A stretch of DNA of 64,000 bases from Iphinoe sp. HA4291-MV1 (lineage in GTDB: Bacteria > Cyanobacteriota > Cyanobacteriia > Cyanobacteriales > Nostocaceae). The position numbers were made by a program, and so were the translations under genes. This document shows positions 16,693-26,414 of this stretch, piece after piece. Location: assembly GCA_019359415.1 (NCBI GenBank), contig JAHHHH010000018.1:1-64000 (forward strand). The letters run 5' to 3'. The number at the start of each line of letters is the position of its first letter. Within the stretch, counting starts at the first letter, position 1. Under the pieces are notes generated by a model. The model did no database searches and had not been told where the DNA came from. It saw only the letters and a program-made list of their open reading frames with translations.

Positions 16693-18939
16693 TTAACATT
16701 CAGAATGTAAAAGTTGGTAATTATGAACAGTAAACTCAAGGGTAACTGGCACAATCTGAACTGCACAAGCTTTTAATTCTGGTTGCCCAGAGTCGGGGCA
16801 AGATTCTGGATGAGTCAGGGCGTTGGCTTCGGCATTATCTGCCCAAAGTACACCCCAATGCATGGGGACAAATACTGTACCGGGTGCGATCGCTCTTGTG
16901 ACTTTTGTCAGGAACCTGGCTTTTCCTCGACGCGATCGCACTTCTACCAATTGGTTATCTGTAATCCTCAGCTGTGCAGCATCACGAGGATGAATCTCCA
17001 GAAACGGTTCAGGATGCATTTGGCGAATTTTTTCAATCCGACCAGTGCGAGTTTGGGTGTGCCAATGTCCGTAAAGTCGTCCAGTCGTCAAAACAAAAGG
17101 ATAATTCGGATCTGGTGGTTCCGCCAGTCCCCGCGAGTGATATGCTCCAAAGCGAGCACGTCCATCAGGAGTGTGGAAGCACAGATCTGTGTAGAGACGC
17201 TTCGCTTGCAAGGGAGCAGGGGAGAGTCTAGATTCAACTTCTTCTATCCCCCTCTGCCCCTCTTCTGCCCCTCTTCTGCCCCTCTGCTCAGGACAGGGCC
17301 ATTGCGTTGGACCTTGTGCTCGTAATTGCTCGTGACTAAGACCCGTCATATTGCAGGGGCGATCGCTAGTGAGTTTGACAAACTCAGCGTAAACTTCAGC
17401 AGAGTTAGCAAAGGCGAACTCCTTGTGGTAATCCAATCTGCGACCAACTTCTGCAAAAATTTCCCAATCTGCTTTCGCTTCACCTGGTGGTTGGCGGAAT
17501 GCTGGACATAGGGTTACCACTCGTTCGGAATTGGTCATCACGCCAGTTTTCTCGCTCCACTGTGCAGCTGGGAGCAGGACGTGAGCGTAAGCAGCAGTTT
17601 CTGTTGGGTAGTAAGCGTCTTGGCAGATAGTAAAGGGCGATCGCAACAATGCTGCTTTCGTCCGCTCCAAATCCGGCATACTCACAGCAGGATTAGTAGC
17701 AGCAACCCACAGCAACCCCACAGTACCATTTTCCAGTCCAACAATCATGTCCCAAGCCGTCATACCGGGAGTCGGCGAAATCTGTCCTGGCTTCAGTCCC
17801 CAAAACTCCTCAACTTCTGCTCGGTGCTGAGGATTTTTCACCACTCGATAACCGGGTAACAAGTGGGACAAACCTCCAGCTTCCCGTCCTCCCATCGCGT
17901 TTGGCTGACCCGTGAGCGAGAAAGGTCCTGCTCCTGGTTTGCCAATTTGTCCAGTCATCAGGTGCAGATTAATGATAGTTCTCACCTTAGCCGTACCTTC
18001 CGAGGATTGATTCACACCCATCGACCACAGGGACAGCACCTGCTTGGATTGACCCCAGTAGCGTGCTGCTGTTTCTAAATCTTCAATGCTGATTCCACAT
18101 TGACGAGCCACCACATCTGGAGAATAGTGGCGAATCACCTCAGCATATGCGGGAAAATTGCTGGTGCAATCGTCGATAAACGCACTATCAATGTCGCCCC
18201 AACGCATCAACAAGTGAGCCATACCGTTCAACAAGTCGATATCTGTACCAGGACGAATAGCTAAATGTAAGTCAGCAGCTTCTGCGGTTGGTGTGCGGCG
18301 GGGATCAACCACAATCATCTTGACTTTGCGGTTCTTTTTGTGGTATTTTTCTAGTCTGTTAAAAACAATTGGGTGACATTCAGCCGTATTTGTCCCAATT
18401 AAAAACGCGCAGTCAGTTAACTCCAAATCTTCATAACAGCACGGCGGACCATCTGAGCCGAAGCTTTGAATGTAACCAGCCACAGCGCTAGACATACACA
18501 AGCGCGAGTTGGCATCAAAATTATTGCTCCCTAGACACCCTTTTAAAAGTTTCTGAGCCGTGTAGTAGTCTTCAGTTTGAAACTGACCGGAACCATACAT
18601 ACATATGGCTTCTGGTCCGGTGGTAAAGCGCACAGTTTGAATACGCTTCGTGATAATGTCAAAAGCTTCATCCCAGCTAACGCGCCGAAACTCCTGATCT
18701 AAGGAATCTCGTACCATTGGGTAATGCAGCCTATTTTTATCTAAAGACTCTGCGATCGTTGCGCCTTTAACACAAATCATACCCTGACTAGAAGGGTGCG
18801 CTTTGTCACCTCGTACCCGCCAAATCGGATTTCCGTGACTATCTCGATGAGTCGCTTTGCCTAGTTGTGCTGGCGGAGAAACTTCCAGTCCACAGCCAAC
18901 ACCACAGTATGGACAGAGGGTTTTGTTAAATTCAGTCAT
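16693..18939 (-). CDS. narB: Ferredoxin-dependent assimilatory nitrate reductase
   Basis: 748 residues from ATG at 18939, which starts the conserved [18 protein letters not shown]. The 4Fe-4S ligands are CPYCGVGC and CVKG near residue 57. Molybdopterin-binding blocks follow: [46 protein letters not shown] and a C-terminal dinucleotide domain with [10 protein letters not shown] and FVPMHWG. It reduces nitrate to nitrite with ferredoxin. The gene carries a low-complexity in-frame segment at about 17203-17295 (residues near [17 protein letters not shown]) derived from a CCCCTCTTCTG-type intergenic repeat. Downstream: PsiE-like gene and narM. Confidence 0.95.
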   Translation of the reverse strand: MTEFNKTLCPYCGVGCGLEVSPPAQLGKATHRDSHGNPIWRVRGDKAHPSSQGMICVKGATIAESLDKNRLHYPMVRDSLDQEFRRVSWDEAFDIITKRIQTVRFTTGPEAICMYGSGQFQTEDYYTAQKLLKGCLGSNNFDANSRLCMSSAVAGYIQSFGSDGPPCCYEDLELTDCAFLIGTNTAECHPIVFNRLEKYHKKNRKVKMIVVDPRRTPTAEAADLHLAIRPGTDIDLLNGMAHLLMRWGDIDSAFIDDCTSNFPAYAEVIRHYSPDVVARQCGISIEDLETAARYWGQSKQVLSLWSMGVNQSSEGTAKVRTIINLHLMTGQIGKPGAGPFSLTGQPNAMGGREAGGLSHLLPGYRVVKNPQHRAEVEEFWGLKPGQISPTPGMTAWDMIVGLENGTVGLLWVAATNPAVSMPDLERTKAALLRSPFTICQDAYYPTETAAYAHVLLPAAQWSEKTGVMTNSERVVTLCPAFRQPPGEAKADWEIFAEVGRRLDYHKEFAFANSAEVYAEFVKLTSDRPCNMTGLSHEQLRAQGPTQWPCPEQRGRRGAEEGQRGIEEVESRLSPAPLQAKRLYTDLCFHTPDGRARFGAYHSRGLAEPPDPNYPFVLTTGRLYGHWHTQTRTGRIEKIRQMHPEPFLEIHPRDAAQLRITDNQLVEVRSRRGKARFLTKVTRAIAPGTVFVPMHWGVLWADNAEANALTHPESCPDSGQPELKACAVQIVPVTLEFTVHNYQLLHSEC

Positions 18940-19450
18940 GGCAATTGCACCATGTTGATAAACTATCGAAATGTTTAGTTTGTAAAAGAGAAAATCCAGC
19001 AAATGAATGTGTTTTTAAACTTCTTCTATTCACTTGGTAGCACTTACAAAATTCTCCGAATAATAATTTATAAAATCTGAGATTCTAGTGACTAATCTTT
19101 GCTTAATCTGATTTATTTTTTCAGTAAAAGCTCGCAAAAGGATTTCTACTTAATTAAATATGATTTGAGACATCAAAAATGTTTTTCATGATACAAAATA
19201 TTATTATATTACTAATCTTGTGATACAATTTTATTATGTAAACTATGTCAATTAATAATGAAATATGTCTAGAAAGCATACTTTCTAGACAGCGTTATGA
19301 CTACAGCTAATTGGTATTTATTACAGAAGTCAACTTAAGGAAAATGAAATCACAGATAAACAAGAGATGCATACAGAAAATTTATCTGCGTTTATCTGCG
19401 GTTCTAAATACTCTTAAGCCAGATTTTTGTAAGATATAAATTATTTCATC
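18940..19450. other. narB upstream region
   Basis: An unusually long (511-base), very AT-rich gap between nrtP and narB in a same-strand nitrate cluster. I found no GTA-N8-TAC NtcA site in it. It contains an inverted TCTAGAAAGCATACTTTCTAGA hairpin near 19268-19289 and a TTTATCTGCGTTTATCTGCG repeat near 19380. It may hold a separate narB promoter. Confidence 0.45.
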
Positions 19451-20959
19451 TTACTTTTCAGCTAAAACGCCAGAACTCTGAACTGCAGTTTCTGTTTCTG
19501 TTGCCTCACCTTCATAAGCAGCAGCAAAGGAAGCTTTTGGTTCTTTCAGGAAGAAAGCACACATAAAAGCGCAGACCAGAGCAGCTAAACCCATAGTGGT
19601 AAACAGCGTTGGTGCATCAGTTAAGCTGAAAATTGTGAGATAAACAACGGCTCCGAAGTTACCGTAAGCTCCGACATTTCCTGCAATTTGTCCGGTAGCT
19701 TCCTTCTTAATCAGAGGTACAATACCGTAAGTTGCACCGCAGCCAGCTTGAGCAAAGTAGGCGGCAAACATCGTGACTGCAATTGCAACTGGAAGTGCCC
19801 AACTGCCGTTAATATAATGAGCCATTAAATAGCCAACACCAATGCCAGCAGTGATAATTGTCATCGTCCATTTACGGGAGCCAAACTTATCAGAAATTAA
19901 GCCTCCGCTGGGACGAGAAATTAAGTTTAAGAAAGGATAGGTGGCGGCAATCATTCCAGCTATCACGTGCTCTAAACCAAAAGTTTTTTCAAAAAACGCA
20001 GGTAGCATGGAAACAGCAGCAAGTTCAGAACCAAAGTTCGTCACATAAGTGAATTCGAGTAAAGCGACTTGACTAAATTGATAACGTTCGGAAGGCGCGT
20101 AAGTTTTTTTGCCAGTGAGAAGTTCTTTGTTAACTTGCCAAGCTTTATAGGTTTGGTAAACAAATAATCCTGCTAACACTAACCAAACCAAATACATTTG
20201 GCTCTGATTCAAAAAGTGAATGTTCTTTTGTTCTAGACGCCAAGCCAATAAACCCAAGGCGAAAATCAAACCGAAATTTGAAAGAATCATTGCCCAGAAG
20301 CTTTTAACACTGGTCACTTCCAGAGCACCATTTTTCTTAGGTCTTTGATAAACTTTACTGGGAGGCGTGTCTTTGACACTGTTGTAATAAATCACGCCAT
20401 AGATAGCAGCGATGATACCAGTGAGAGCGATCGCAAACCGCCAATTAGAAGCGCCACCAGTCATAAAGCTCGCAACAACCGCAATTGTAGGTAGGGCAAA
20501 CTCTGCACCAAAAGCACCAAAGTTACCCCAACCGCCGTAAATACCTTGGGCGATTCCAATCTCCTTTGGTGGGAACCATTCCGCCACCATGCGAATACCC
20601 ACGACAAACCCAGCGCCAACAATTCCCATTAGCAGGCGGCTGATGACAAGATGGTGAAAATTCTGCGACAGCGCCGTTGCAAAACAGGGAACAGCAGCAA
20701 AAATCAGCAGCATTGAGTAGGTAATCCTCGGACCAAAACGGTCTAGAAGCATACCAATAATGATTCGTGCGGGAATTGTCAAGGCGAGGTTGCAGATGCC
20801 CAAAGTTTTAATTTGCTCTGGTGCCAAATGTAACTGCTTGCCGATAGTTGTCGCAAAGGGAGCAAAGTTAAACCAACAAACAAACGTGAGAAAGAAGGCA
20901 AACCAAGTTAGATGCAAGATGCGATAGCGATCATTAAATGAGAACAATCCTTTGAGCAT
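19451..20959 (-). CDS. nrtP: Nitrate/nitrite MFS permease NrtP (NarK family)
   Basis: 502 residues, twelve membrane helices. The nitrate signature GGWGNFGAFGAEFALP lies near residues 141-156 and a second, GNVGAYGNFGAVVYL, near 425-440. Conserved Arg residues occur in PARIIIGMLLDRFGPR and in ISRPSGGLISDKFGSRKW. A large cytoplasmic loop between helices 6 and 7 (about 200-300) is typical of cyanobacterial NrtP. Together with nirA and narB it forms the nirA-nrtP-narB arrangement used by cyanobacteria that take up nitrate by permease rather than by the NrtABCD transporter. Confidence 0.92.
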   Translation of the reverse strand: MLKGLFSFNDRYRILHLTWFAFFLTFVCWFNFAPFATTIGKQLHLAPEQIKTLGICNLALTIPARIIIGMLLDRFGPRITYSMLLIFAAVPCFATALSQNFHHLVISRLLMGIVGAGFVVGIRMVAEWFPPKEIGIAQGIYGGWGNFGAFGAEFALPTIAVVASFMTGGASNWRFAIALTGIIAAIYGVIYYNSVKDTPPSKVYQRPKKNGALEVTSVKSFWAMILSNFGLIFALGLLAWRLEQKNIHFLNQSQMYLVWLVLAGLFVYQTYKAWQVNKELLTGKKTYAPSERYQFSQVALLEFTYVTNFGSELAAVSMLPAFFEKTFGLEHVIAGMIAATYPFLNLISRPSGGLISDKFGSRKWTMTIITAGIGVGYLMAHYINGSWALPVAIAVTMFAAYFAQAGCGATYGIVPLIKKEATGQIAGNVGAYGNFGAVVYLTIFSLTDAPTLFTTMGLAALVCAFMCAFFLKEPKASFAAAYEGEATETETAVQSSGVLAEK

Positions 20960-21155
20960 TGAGTTTTCCCGATGAAAAAACAGAAAAATTGCATGGAGAA
21001 ACCTGGGGACAATGGTGCAATTGCCCTAAGCTGAAAAACATTTAAGTTGCTGAATTTTTCCTGAAGACTGTTCTTAGTCATTAGTATTATAAAAGACAAA
21101 TGACTAAGGGCAAATGACGACTCTAAGGAAAAATGCGTACATTGGATGCGTAGCT

Positions 21156-22784
21156 TTAAACTGCGGCTGGTTCTCGTAAGCGTGCGCCGAAATGTTCAAT
21201 CAGTAGTTCTCGCAATACTGGTAGCAAATCTTCGCAAGGGATTCCTTTGGTGATACAGGCTCCCAGTTGCGCCTCCTTACCAACTTTGCCGCCCATATAA
21301 ATGTCAACCCCTTCCACAGCTTTGCCATTTTTGCGAACTTTAGTTCCCATCAAGCCGATGTCGGCGACTTGCGGCTGTCCGCAGGAGTTGGGACACCCTG
21401 TCCAGTGAATTCGCACGGGGTGAGTCAGTTCTAACTCTGCTTCCAACGCCTTTATGATTGCTAAAGCACGGTTTTTTGTTTCAATAAGGGCAAAGTTGCA
21501 AAATTGTGATCCCGTACAAGAAACGAGCGATCGCATCAGCAAAGTAGGGTTAACAGTAAACTTGTCAAGTACAGGTTCTGTTAAAAAAGTTTCCAGCAGT
21601 GAATCAGCAATGTTTGGGATAATTATGTTTTGCTCAACTGTAAGCCTGATTTCACCGCTGCCATAAACTTCTGCCAGACGTGCGATTTCAAACATGTCCT
21701 CGGCGTACAACCGACCGACAGGAACGTGCAACCCTACGTAGTTCAATCCTGGTTGTTTTTGTTTATGTACCCCAATATGGTCACGTTTTTCCCAATCAAT
21801 TTCATCCCGTGCTGCTGCACTTATAAATGACTTACCAAAGCGTTTTTCAACTTCTGCACGGAACTTTTCCAAACCCCATTCATCAATTAACCACATCAGG
21901 CGGGATTTTTGCCGATTTGCGCGTAAACCGCGATCGCGAAAGACTTCCAAAACAGCTCTACATAAAGCGACGACATCCTCTGGAGGCACCCAAACATTCA
22001 GGGGAACAGCAGCCTCACAGCGCTTGGCAGAAAAGAATCCACCAACTAGGACATTGAAGCCAAATATTGGTGATGAGGGGGATGAGGGGATCGAAGAAAG
22101 TTCTTCTCCTTGTCCCATTGCCCATTGTCCATTGTCCCCAAGTTGTCCCTCAAAGAAGGCGGGAACGAAAGCTAAATCGTTAATTTCGGCGTGAACTGAA
22201 TTATCCCGTCCACCAGTAATCGCAATATTAAATTTCCGTGGAAGGTTGGTAAACTCGGAATTGCCTTCACCTTGGTTGGTAACCATGTCTTGAATTTGTT
22301 GTACCAACTCTCGCGTGTCAAACAACTCATCCGCATCCAACCCAGCGACTGGATCACCTGTAATATTGCGGACATTATCCATCCCTGACTGCACAGTGGT
22401 TAAGTCAACTGCACGAAATTTATCAAAGATTTCTGGTAAATCTTCAATCCGGATGCCTCGCAGTTGAATATTTTGTCTGGTAGTAATGTCAGCGTTGCCC
22501 TCATCACCGTAACGCTGTATCACTTCAGCTAGTACGCGCATTTGCTCACAACTGAGAATACCATTGGGCATGCGCATCCGCATCATAAACTTGCCTGGAG
22601 TAACTGGGCGAAAGAATACACCCACCCACTTGAGCCGATGATCGCGGTCGGTTTCATCCATCGCCTCCCAGCCAAGAGAGGCAAATTTTTCTATTTCTTC
22701 CTTAACAGCAAGACCATCTTTTTCTGCCTTAAATTTCTCAAATTTGTTTAAGCTGGTTGTAGTGGTAGTTGCTTGGTCTGTCAT
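21156..22784 (-). CDS. nirA: Ferredoxin-nitrite reductase
   Basis: 542 residues. Two ferrodoxin-like repeats with TTRQNIQLRGI near 101-111 and LTVEQNIIIPNI, and the siroheme/4Fe-4S ligands CTGSQFC and CPNSCGQPQ near 430-475. It reduces nitrite to ammonium with six electrons from ferredoxin. Residues about 214-240 (22065-22145) are an insertion absent from other NirA proteins: QLGDNGQWAMGQGEELSS and then SPSSP repeats, encoded by GGGCAATGGGACA-type repeat DNA. It interrupts the usual FVPAF...GFNVLVGGFFSAKRCEAA block. First gene of the nitrate operon, expressed from the NtcA promoter at 22971-23012. Confidence 0.95.
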   Translation of the reverse strand: MTDQATTTTTSLNKFEKFKAEKDGLAVKEEIEKFASLGWEAMDETDRDHRLKWVGVFFRPVTPGKFMMRMRMPNGILSCEQMRVLAEVIQRYGDEGNADITTRQNIQLRGIRIEDLPEIFDKFRAVDLTTVQSGMDNVRNITGDPVAGLDADELFDTRELVQQIQDMVTNQGEGNSEFTNLPRKFNIAITGGRDNSVHAEINDLAFVPAFFEGQLGDNGQWAMGQGEELSSIPSSPSSPIFGFNVLVGGFFSAKRCEAAVPLNVWVPPEDVVALCRAVLEVFRDRGLRANRQKSRLMWLIDEWGLEKFRAEVEKRFGKSFISAAARDEIDWEKRDHIGVHKQKQPGLNYVGLHVPVGRLYAEDMFEIARLAEVYGSGEIRLTVEQNIIIPNIADSLLETFLTEPVLDKFTVNPTLLMRSLVSCTGSQFCNFALIETKNRALAIIKALEAELELTHPVRIHWTGCPNSCGQPQVADIGLMGTKVRKNGKAVEGVDIYMGGKVGKEAQLGACITKGIPCEDLLPVLRELLIEHFGARLREPAAV

Positions 22785-22970
22785 GAGCTCAACTCAATGA
22801 AACTTCTGAAGGTCGTTGCTCAACAGCAACTTTTCACCTCATAACATTCTGTTTTTATAGGTTTATGAGGTCTATAGGTAGAAAAAATTGTATTTTTTTG
22901 TGTTTACATATTTGCTAAAAACAATCTGTTTCTGCACTGTTTGGATGCAAATTGTGTAATTGTTCTCCTT

Positions 22971-23012
22971 ACCTTAATGTTGCAAAGCCATTCAAATCGT
23001 ATCTTTAGTTAC
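22971..23012 (-). promoter_or_regulatory. NtcA-activated promoter of nirA
   Basis: On the minus strand GTAACTAAAGATAC (23012-22999) fits GTA-N8-TAC exactly. It is followed 22 bases later by TAAGGT (22976-22971), which fits the TA-N3-T -10 box. The 22-base spacing is that of canonical class II NtcA promoters. The start codon of nirA is about 187 bases further on, leaving a long leader. Predicted effect: activation under nitrogen limitation when 2-oxoglutarate is high. Confidence 0.85.
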
Positions 23013-23084
23013 GAAATTTTCTATAAATTGATGAAAATGTATCAATTAGATGCATTTTTTGCATAAAAATAAGCACACAAGGGA

Positions 23085-23165
23085 TGCAAAGCCCTTTGTT
23101 TACTGCGATCGCCCTTTGGGCGGCTCCTGTTCGCGTAGCGTTCCGCAGGAAAGGAGCATCGCAGT
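23085..23165. repeat. Palindromic interspersed repeat
   Basis: GCGATCGCCCTTTGGGCGG, a CGTAGCGTTCCGCAGGA unit and a terminal GGAGCATCGCAG form a compound palindromic repeat of the type scattered through this window (compare 5400-5500, 33190-33255, 39430-39560). It lies between the nirA promoter and the divergent gene at 23242. Confidence 0.55.
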
Positions 23166-23241
23166 TAATTTCAACCGGAAGAACATTGGAAATGGCACAC
23201 TAAGTCATGATGGCGATCGCAGTCAATAAAAGCTAGACACC

Positions 23242-24132
23242 ATGAGGAAATATGATTCAAACCATAGCAGCCAACCTGTACTAGGATATCGACCGCAAGC
23301 AGCAGACACCAGCATTGAAGCCGATATCTTTTTATTCAACAGGTTGAGGCAACTCTCTGAGGCGCAACGGGTACAAATGGTTGCCACACACAACCGTGGG
23401 GTGAGAAAACTTTGTCTGACTGGCATCAAATGGCGACATCCCAATACACCAATCGAAGAAATCCGTCTACTGTTTGCCCATGCAGTTTTAGCAGAGAAAT
23501 TTCATTCTGATTTCCAGCCAACTGGTATTGATGAAACAATGTGGATTCAAGATTCCATCGCCAAAGCTTGTGAACTCCACCAACTCTTTGAATCAATCAA
23601 CATGCTTTACTACGTGAGTGGAGGTGTTGCCAGTTCTATTCATGGGGAAGCGCGTTCCACTCGCGATCTTGATTTAGTGATACAGGTGCAAAGCAATCAA
23701 ATCGACCTGCTGGTACAAACATTGTCTGCATCCGGATTTTATTGTCCAACGGGTACAGTGGAGGATTTAAAGCTTGGACGAGGAAAAATACTTAACATCA
23801 TTCATACCGAAACAATCGCCAACGCTGACTTAATTGTGATGGAAAATAAGCCATTTGCTGTTTCTCAGATGTCTCGGAGAAAGCTATTAGACATTCCTTC
23901 AATCTCTAATTTTTGGATTGCATCGCCAGAAGACACAATCTTGCAAAAGTTGCTTTGGGGAAGTCAAAGAAAGTCTGAGAAACAATGGCGTGATGTTTTG
24001 GGGATATTGAAACTCCAAAACGATACCTTAGATGACAACTACCTTACTGAATGGGCTTCTCGTTTAGAAATTCCAGATTTATTAGCTCAAGCAAGGATTG
24101 AGGCGGGAGAAGGCAGGGGTGATTGTGGATAA
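23242..24132 (+). CDS. Nucleotidyltransferase-like protein (DUF6036/AbiEii-related C-terminal domain)
   Basis: 296 residues. The N-terminal third (LRQLSEAQRVQMVATHNRGV, LCLTGIKWRHP) is a helical region I cannot assign. From residue about 128 there is YVSGGVASSIHGEARSTRDLDLVI, which keeps the GG...G..R.T.D.D pattern of minimal nucleotidyltransferase folds, and later ASPEDTILQKLLW. Enzymatic activity unproven. It overlaps the start of the HEAT-repeat gene, so both are translated together. The pair is divergent from nirA, suggesting, but not proving, a nitrogen-related role. Confidence 0.6.
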   Translation: MRKYDSNHSSQPVLGYRPQAADTSIEADIFLFNRLRQLSEAQRVQMVATHNRGVRKLCLTGIKWRHPNTPIEEIRLLFAHAVLAEKFHSDFQPTGIDETMWIQDSIAKACELHQLFESINMLYYVSGGVASSIHGEARSTRDLDLVIQVQSNQIDLLVQTLSASGFYCPTGTVEDLKLGRGKILNIIHTETIANADLIVMENKPFAVSQMSRRKLLDIPSISNFWIASPEDTILQKLLWGSQRKSEKQWRDVLGILKLQNDTLDDNYLTEWASRLEIPDLLAQARIEAGEGRGDCG

Positions 24133-25339
24133 TATTAACCAGCTTTTGATACAGGCGCAAGCAGCATACAATACGTCTGACTGGTCATCACTGATTCAAT
24201 GCTTACAACAGTTGACTCAACAAAAGGACTCAGAACATCCAGACATACTGAAAAATAAAGAACATCTGCTGGAATTAGCACTCTGTGTTCTAGAAACTGG
24301 AGATTTTCAGCAACGCTGGGAAATTGCTAAGATTTTTATCAGCTTAGGAACTATTGCCATCCCCCCATTGGTAGATATATTAAAAGATGAAGATGTAGAG
24401 GAAGAGTTGCGTGCTTATGCAGCACGCATTTTGGGGGATTTGAAAAATCCAAATGCCATTGCACCTCTGATGGAATTGCTGAAAACCAATGAAAGTGAGG
24501 AACTCAAGGAGATAGCAGCTACAGCTTTAGGGCAAATGGGTTCCGTTGCTATTACCTCCCTGACGGAACTTTTAGCTGAGGAACAGACACGCCTATTAGC
24601 AGCTCAAATGCTCTCCTACATTCGGCAAAAAGAAACTATCACACCTCTGTTGAGCGTAGTGCAAGATTCACAAGTTGCTGTGCGTGCTGTGGCAATTGAA
24701 GCACTCAGCAGCTTTCATGATGAACGCGTACCACCAGTGCTTCTCAATGCTTTGAATGATGTCGCTGCGCCAGTGAGGCGAGAAGCAGTCGTTGGTTTGG
24801 GTTTTCGCCCTGACTTACGTGAAGCATTAGATTTGGTGGCAAAATTACAACCGAGACTTTATGACATTAACCAAGATGTTTGTTGTGCTGCAGTCGTCGC
24901 CCTTTCTAGAATGGGTGGTGAAGCTGCGGCACAAGAATTATTTCAGGTTTTGATATCGCCTAATATACCAATTCGGCTGCAACTGGAAGCTATCCGCGCA
25001 TTAAGTTGGGTGGAGATACCATGCGGTTTGGAGCATCTGCAACAAGCACTTCATCAACTGCAATCACCCACAATATGGCAGGAAATTGTTACTGTTTTAG
25101 GGCGAGTCACTGATACAACTTTAACTAACAAAGCAGCAGAAATCTTACTAGGAATGTTGCGACAAAACCATCCAGGAGTTGAAATTGCCAGCATCAAAAG
25201 TGCGATCGCTCTGTCTCTGGGGCAGTTGGGGAAAATGCAGGCAATGGATGTATTAATCGAGATGTTGGCAGATAAAGATGCTCAAGTAAGACTGCATGCA
25301 AGCGCTGCACTGAGGAAACTATCTCCCGAAAAGCAGTAG
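24119..25339 (+). CDS. HEAT/PBS-lyase-like repeat protein, candidate NirB-like partner of NirA
   Basis: About 406 residues built of HEAT-like repeats from residue about 60 to the end: VEEELRAYAARILGDLKNPN, EELKEIAATALGQMG, VAVRAVAIEALSSF, AQVRLHASAALRKL. Start taken as GTG at 24119, preceded by GGAGAAGG; the GTG at 24125 is an alternative, and a TTG at 24098 is less likely. It overlaps the previous gene by 14 bases. HEAT repeats mediate protein contacts. In Anabaena, NirB, a protein thought to act by protein-protein contact, is needed for full NirA activity; position next to nirA makes this a reasonable candidate, by inference only. Confidence 0.6.
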   Translation: MIVDNINQLLIQAQAAYNTSDWSSLIQCLQQLTQQKDSEHPDILKNKEHLLELALCVLETGDFQQRWEIAKIFISLGTIAIPPLVDILKDEDVEEELRAYAARILGDLKNPNAIAPLMELLKTNESEELKEIAATALGQMGSVAITSLTELLAEEQTRLLAAQMLSYIRQKETITPLLSVVQDSQVAVRAVAIEALSSFHDERVPPVLLNALNDVAAPVRREAVVGLGFRPDLREALDLVAKLQPRLYDINQDVCCAAVVALSRMGGEAAAQELFQVLISPNIPIRLQLEAIRALSWVEIPCGLEHLQQALHQLQSPTIWQEIVTVLGRVTDTTLTNKAAEILLGMLRQNHPGVEIASIKSAIALSLGQLGKMQAMDVLIEMLADKDAQVRLHASAALRKLSPEKQ

Positions 25340-25449
25340 GTATTTGGCTTTTATAACCATTGAGACTAGTTCAACAATAGCATTTTGTCCATAATCCTTT
25401 GAAATCAGAGAAAATGACTATATGAGGAAATACGTTAAGAATCTTAATA

Positions 25450-26340
25450 ATGACTGTAACAACGCAGCAGCAACTCATAACCAGCTTTGAAAAACTTTTT
25501 TGGACTTGGAAGGATTACAAAATTCAGTACACTGTCATGGGTACAGGACGCCCTCTGGTACTGATTCATGGCTTTGGTGCTTCCATTGGACATTGGCGGA
25601 AAAATATCCCAGTTTTAGCAGCCAATGGTTATCGAGTCTTTGCTCTTGACCTTTTGGGGTTTGGAGGTTCTGATAAAGCTCCGTTAAATTATACAGTGGA
25701 ACTGTGGGTAGAACTGCTCAAGGATTTTTGGACAGCACATATTCAAGAAAGAGCTGTATTTATAGGTAATTCCATTGGCGCACTTTTGAGCTTAATGGTG
25801 GTGGCGGAACATCCGGAAATAGCCGCTGGAGGTATTTTGATTAACTGTGCGGGTGGGTTAAGCCATCGATCGCACGAGTTGAACCCACCGTTACGCATTG
25901 CCATGACAGCTTTTAACTCTTTAGTGCGATCGCGCATCATGGGAGCATTTGTTTTCAACCGCATCCGTCAAAAAGCTCAAATTCGCCGTACTCTATACCA
26001 AGTTTACTGCAACAGAGATGCCGTCACCGATGAATTGGTGGAGTTACTATATACTCCGTCTTGTGACCCAGGAGCGCAACAAGTTTTCGCCTCTATCCTC
26101 ACTGCACCTCCTGGTCCCTCTCCAACGGAACTCTTACTTAAAATCGCCCACCCATTGCTAGTAATATGGGGTGCAGATGACCCTTGGACACCAATCACTG
26201 GGGCAAAAATTTACGAAAAAGCGCGCGAGAATGGCAAAGATATCCAAATAGTACCAATTCCAGGTGCTGGTCATTGCCCTCATGATGAAGTGCCAGATGT
26301 TGTCAATCAGCAGATTTCGGACTGGCTATCATCTTTGTAG
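25450..26340 (+). CDS. Alpha/beta-fold hydrolase
   Basis: 296 residues. LVLIHGFGASIGHW near 37-50 gives the oxyanion HG motif, GNSIG near 99-103 the nucleophile elbow (Ser), GADDPWTP the acid and GAGHCPHDEVPD the catalytic His. The cap region around 140-200 resembles plant and cyanobacterial chloroplast-type hydrolases related to pheophytinase. Substrate unknown. ATG at 25450 is 110 bases after the HEAT-repeat gene, possibly a separate unit. A strong palindrome follows the stop codon. Confidence 0.85.
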   Translation: MTVTTQQQLITSFEKLFWTWKDYKIQYTVMGTGRPLVLIHGFGASIGHWRKNIPVLAANGYRVFALDLLGFGGSDKAPLNYTVELWVELLKDFWTAHIQERAVFIGNSIGALLSLMVVAEHPEIAAGGILINCAGGLSHRSHELNPPLRIAMTAFNSLVRSRIMGAFVFNRIRQKAQIRRTLYQVYCNRDAVTDELVELLYTPSCDPGAQQVFASILTAPPGPSPTELLLKIAHPLLVIWGADDPWTPITGAKIYEKARENGKDIQIVPIPGAGHCPHDEVPDVVNQQISDWLSSL

Positions 26341-26370
26341 ACTGAGTAAAATAATAAGTCTCTTGCAAAA

Positions 26371-26414
26371 GTCAAAAAGAAGAATTCAGAATTCTGAATT
26401 TTTCTTTTTGACCA
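26371..26414. terminator. Long palindrome after the hydrolase gene
   Basis: GTCAAAAAGAAGAATTCAGA and its near-complement TCTGAATTTTTCTTTTTGAC form one almost perfect stem of about 20 bp centred on GAATTC pairs. The 3' arm is T-rich. It lies some 30 bases after the stop of the hydrolase gene and could end that transcript. Confidence 0.5.

Noticed and set aside
18940-19450. Second NtcA site before narB
   Set aside because: I scanned for GTA-N8-TAC and found only mis-spaced pairs such as GTAGCACTTAC (N5).
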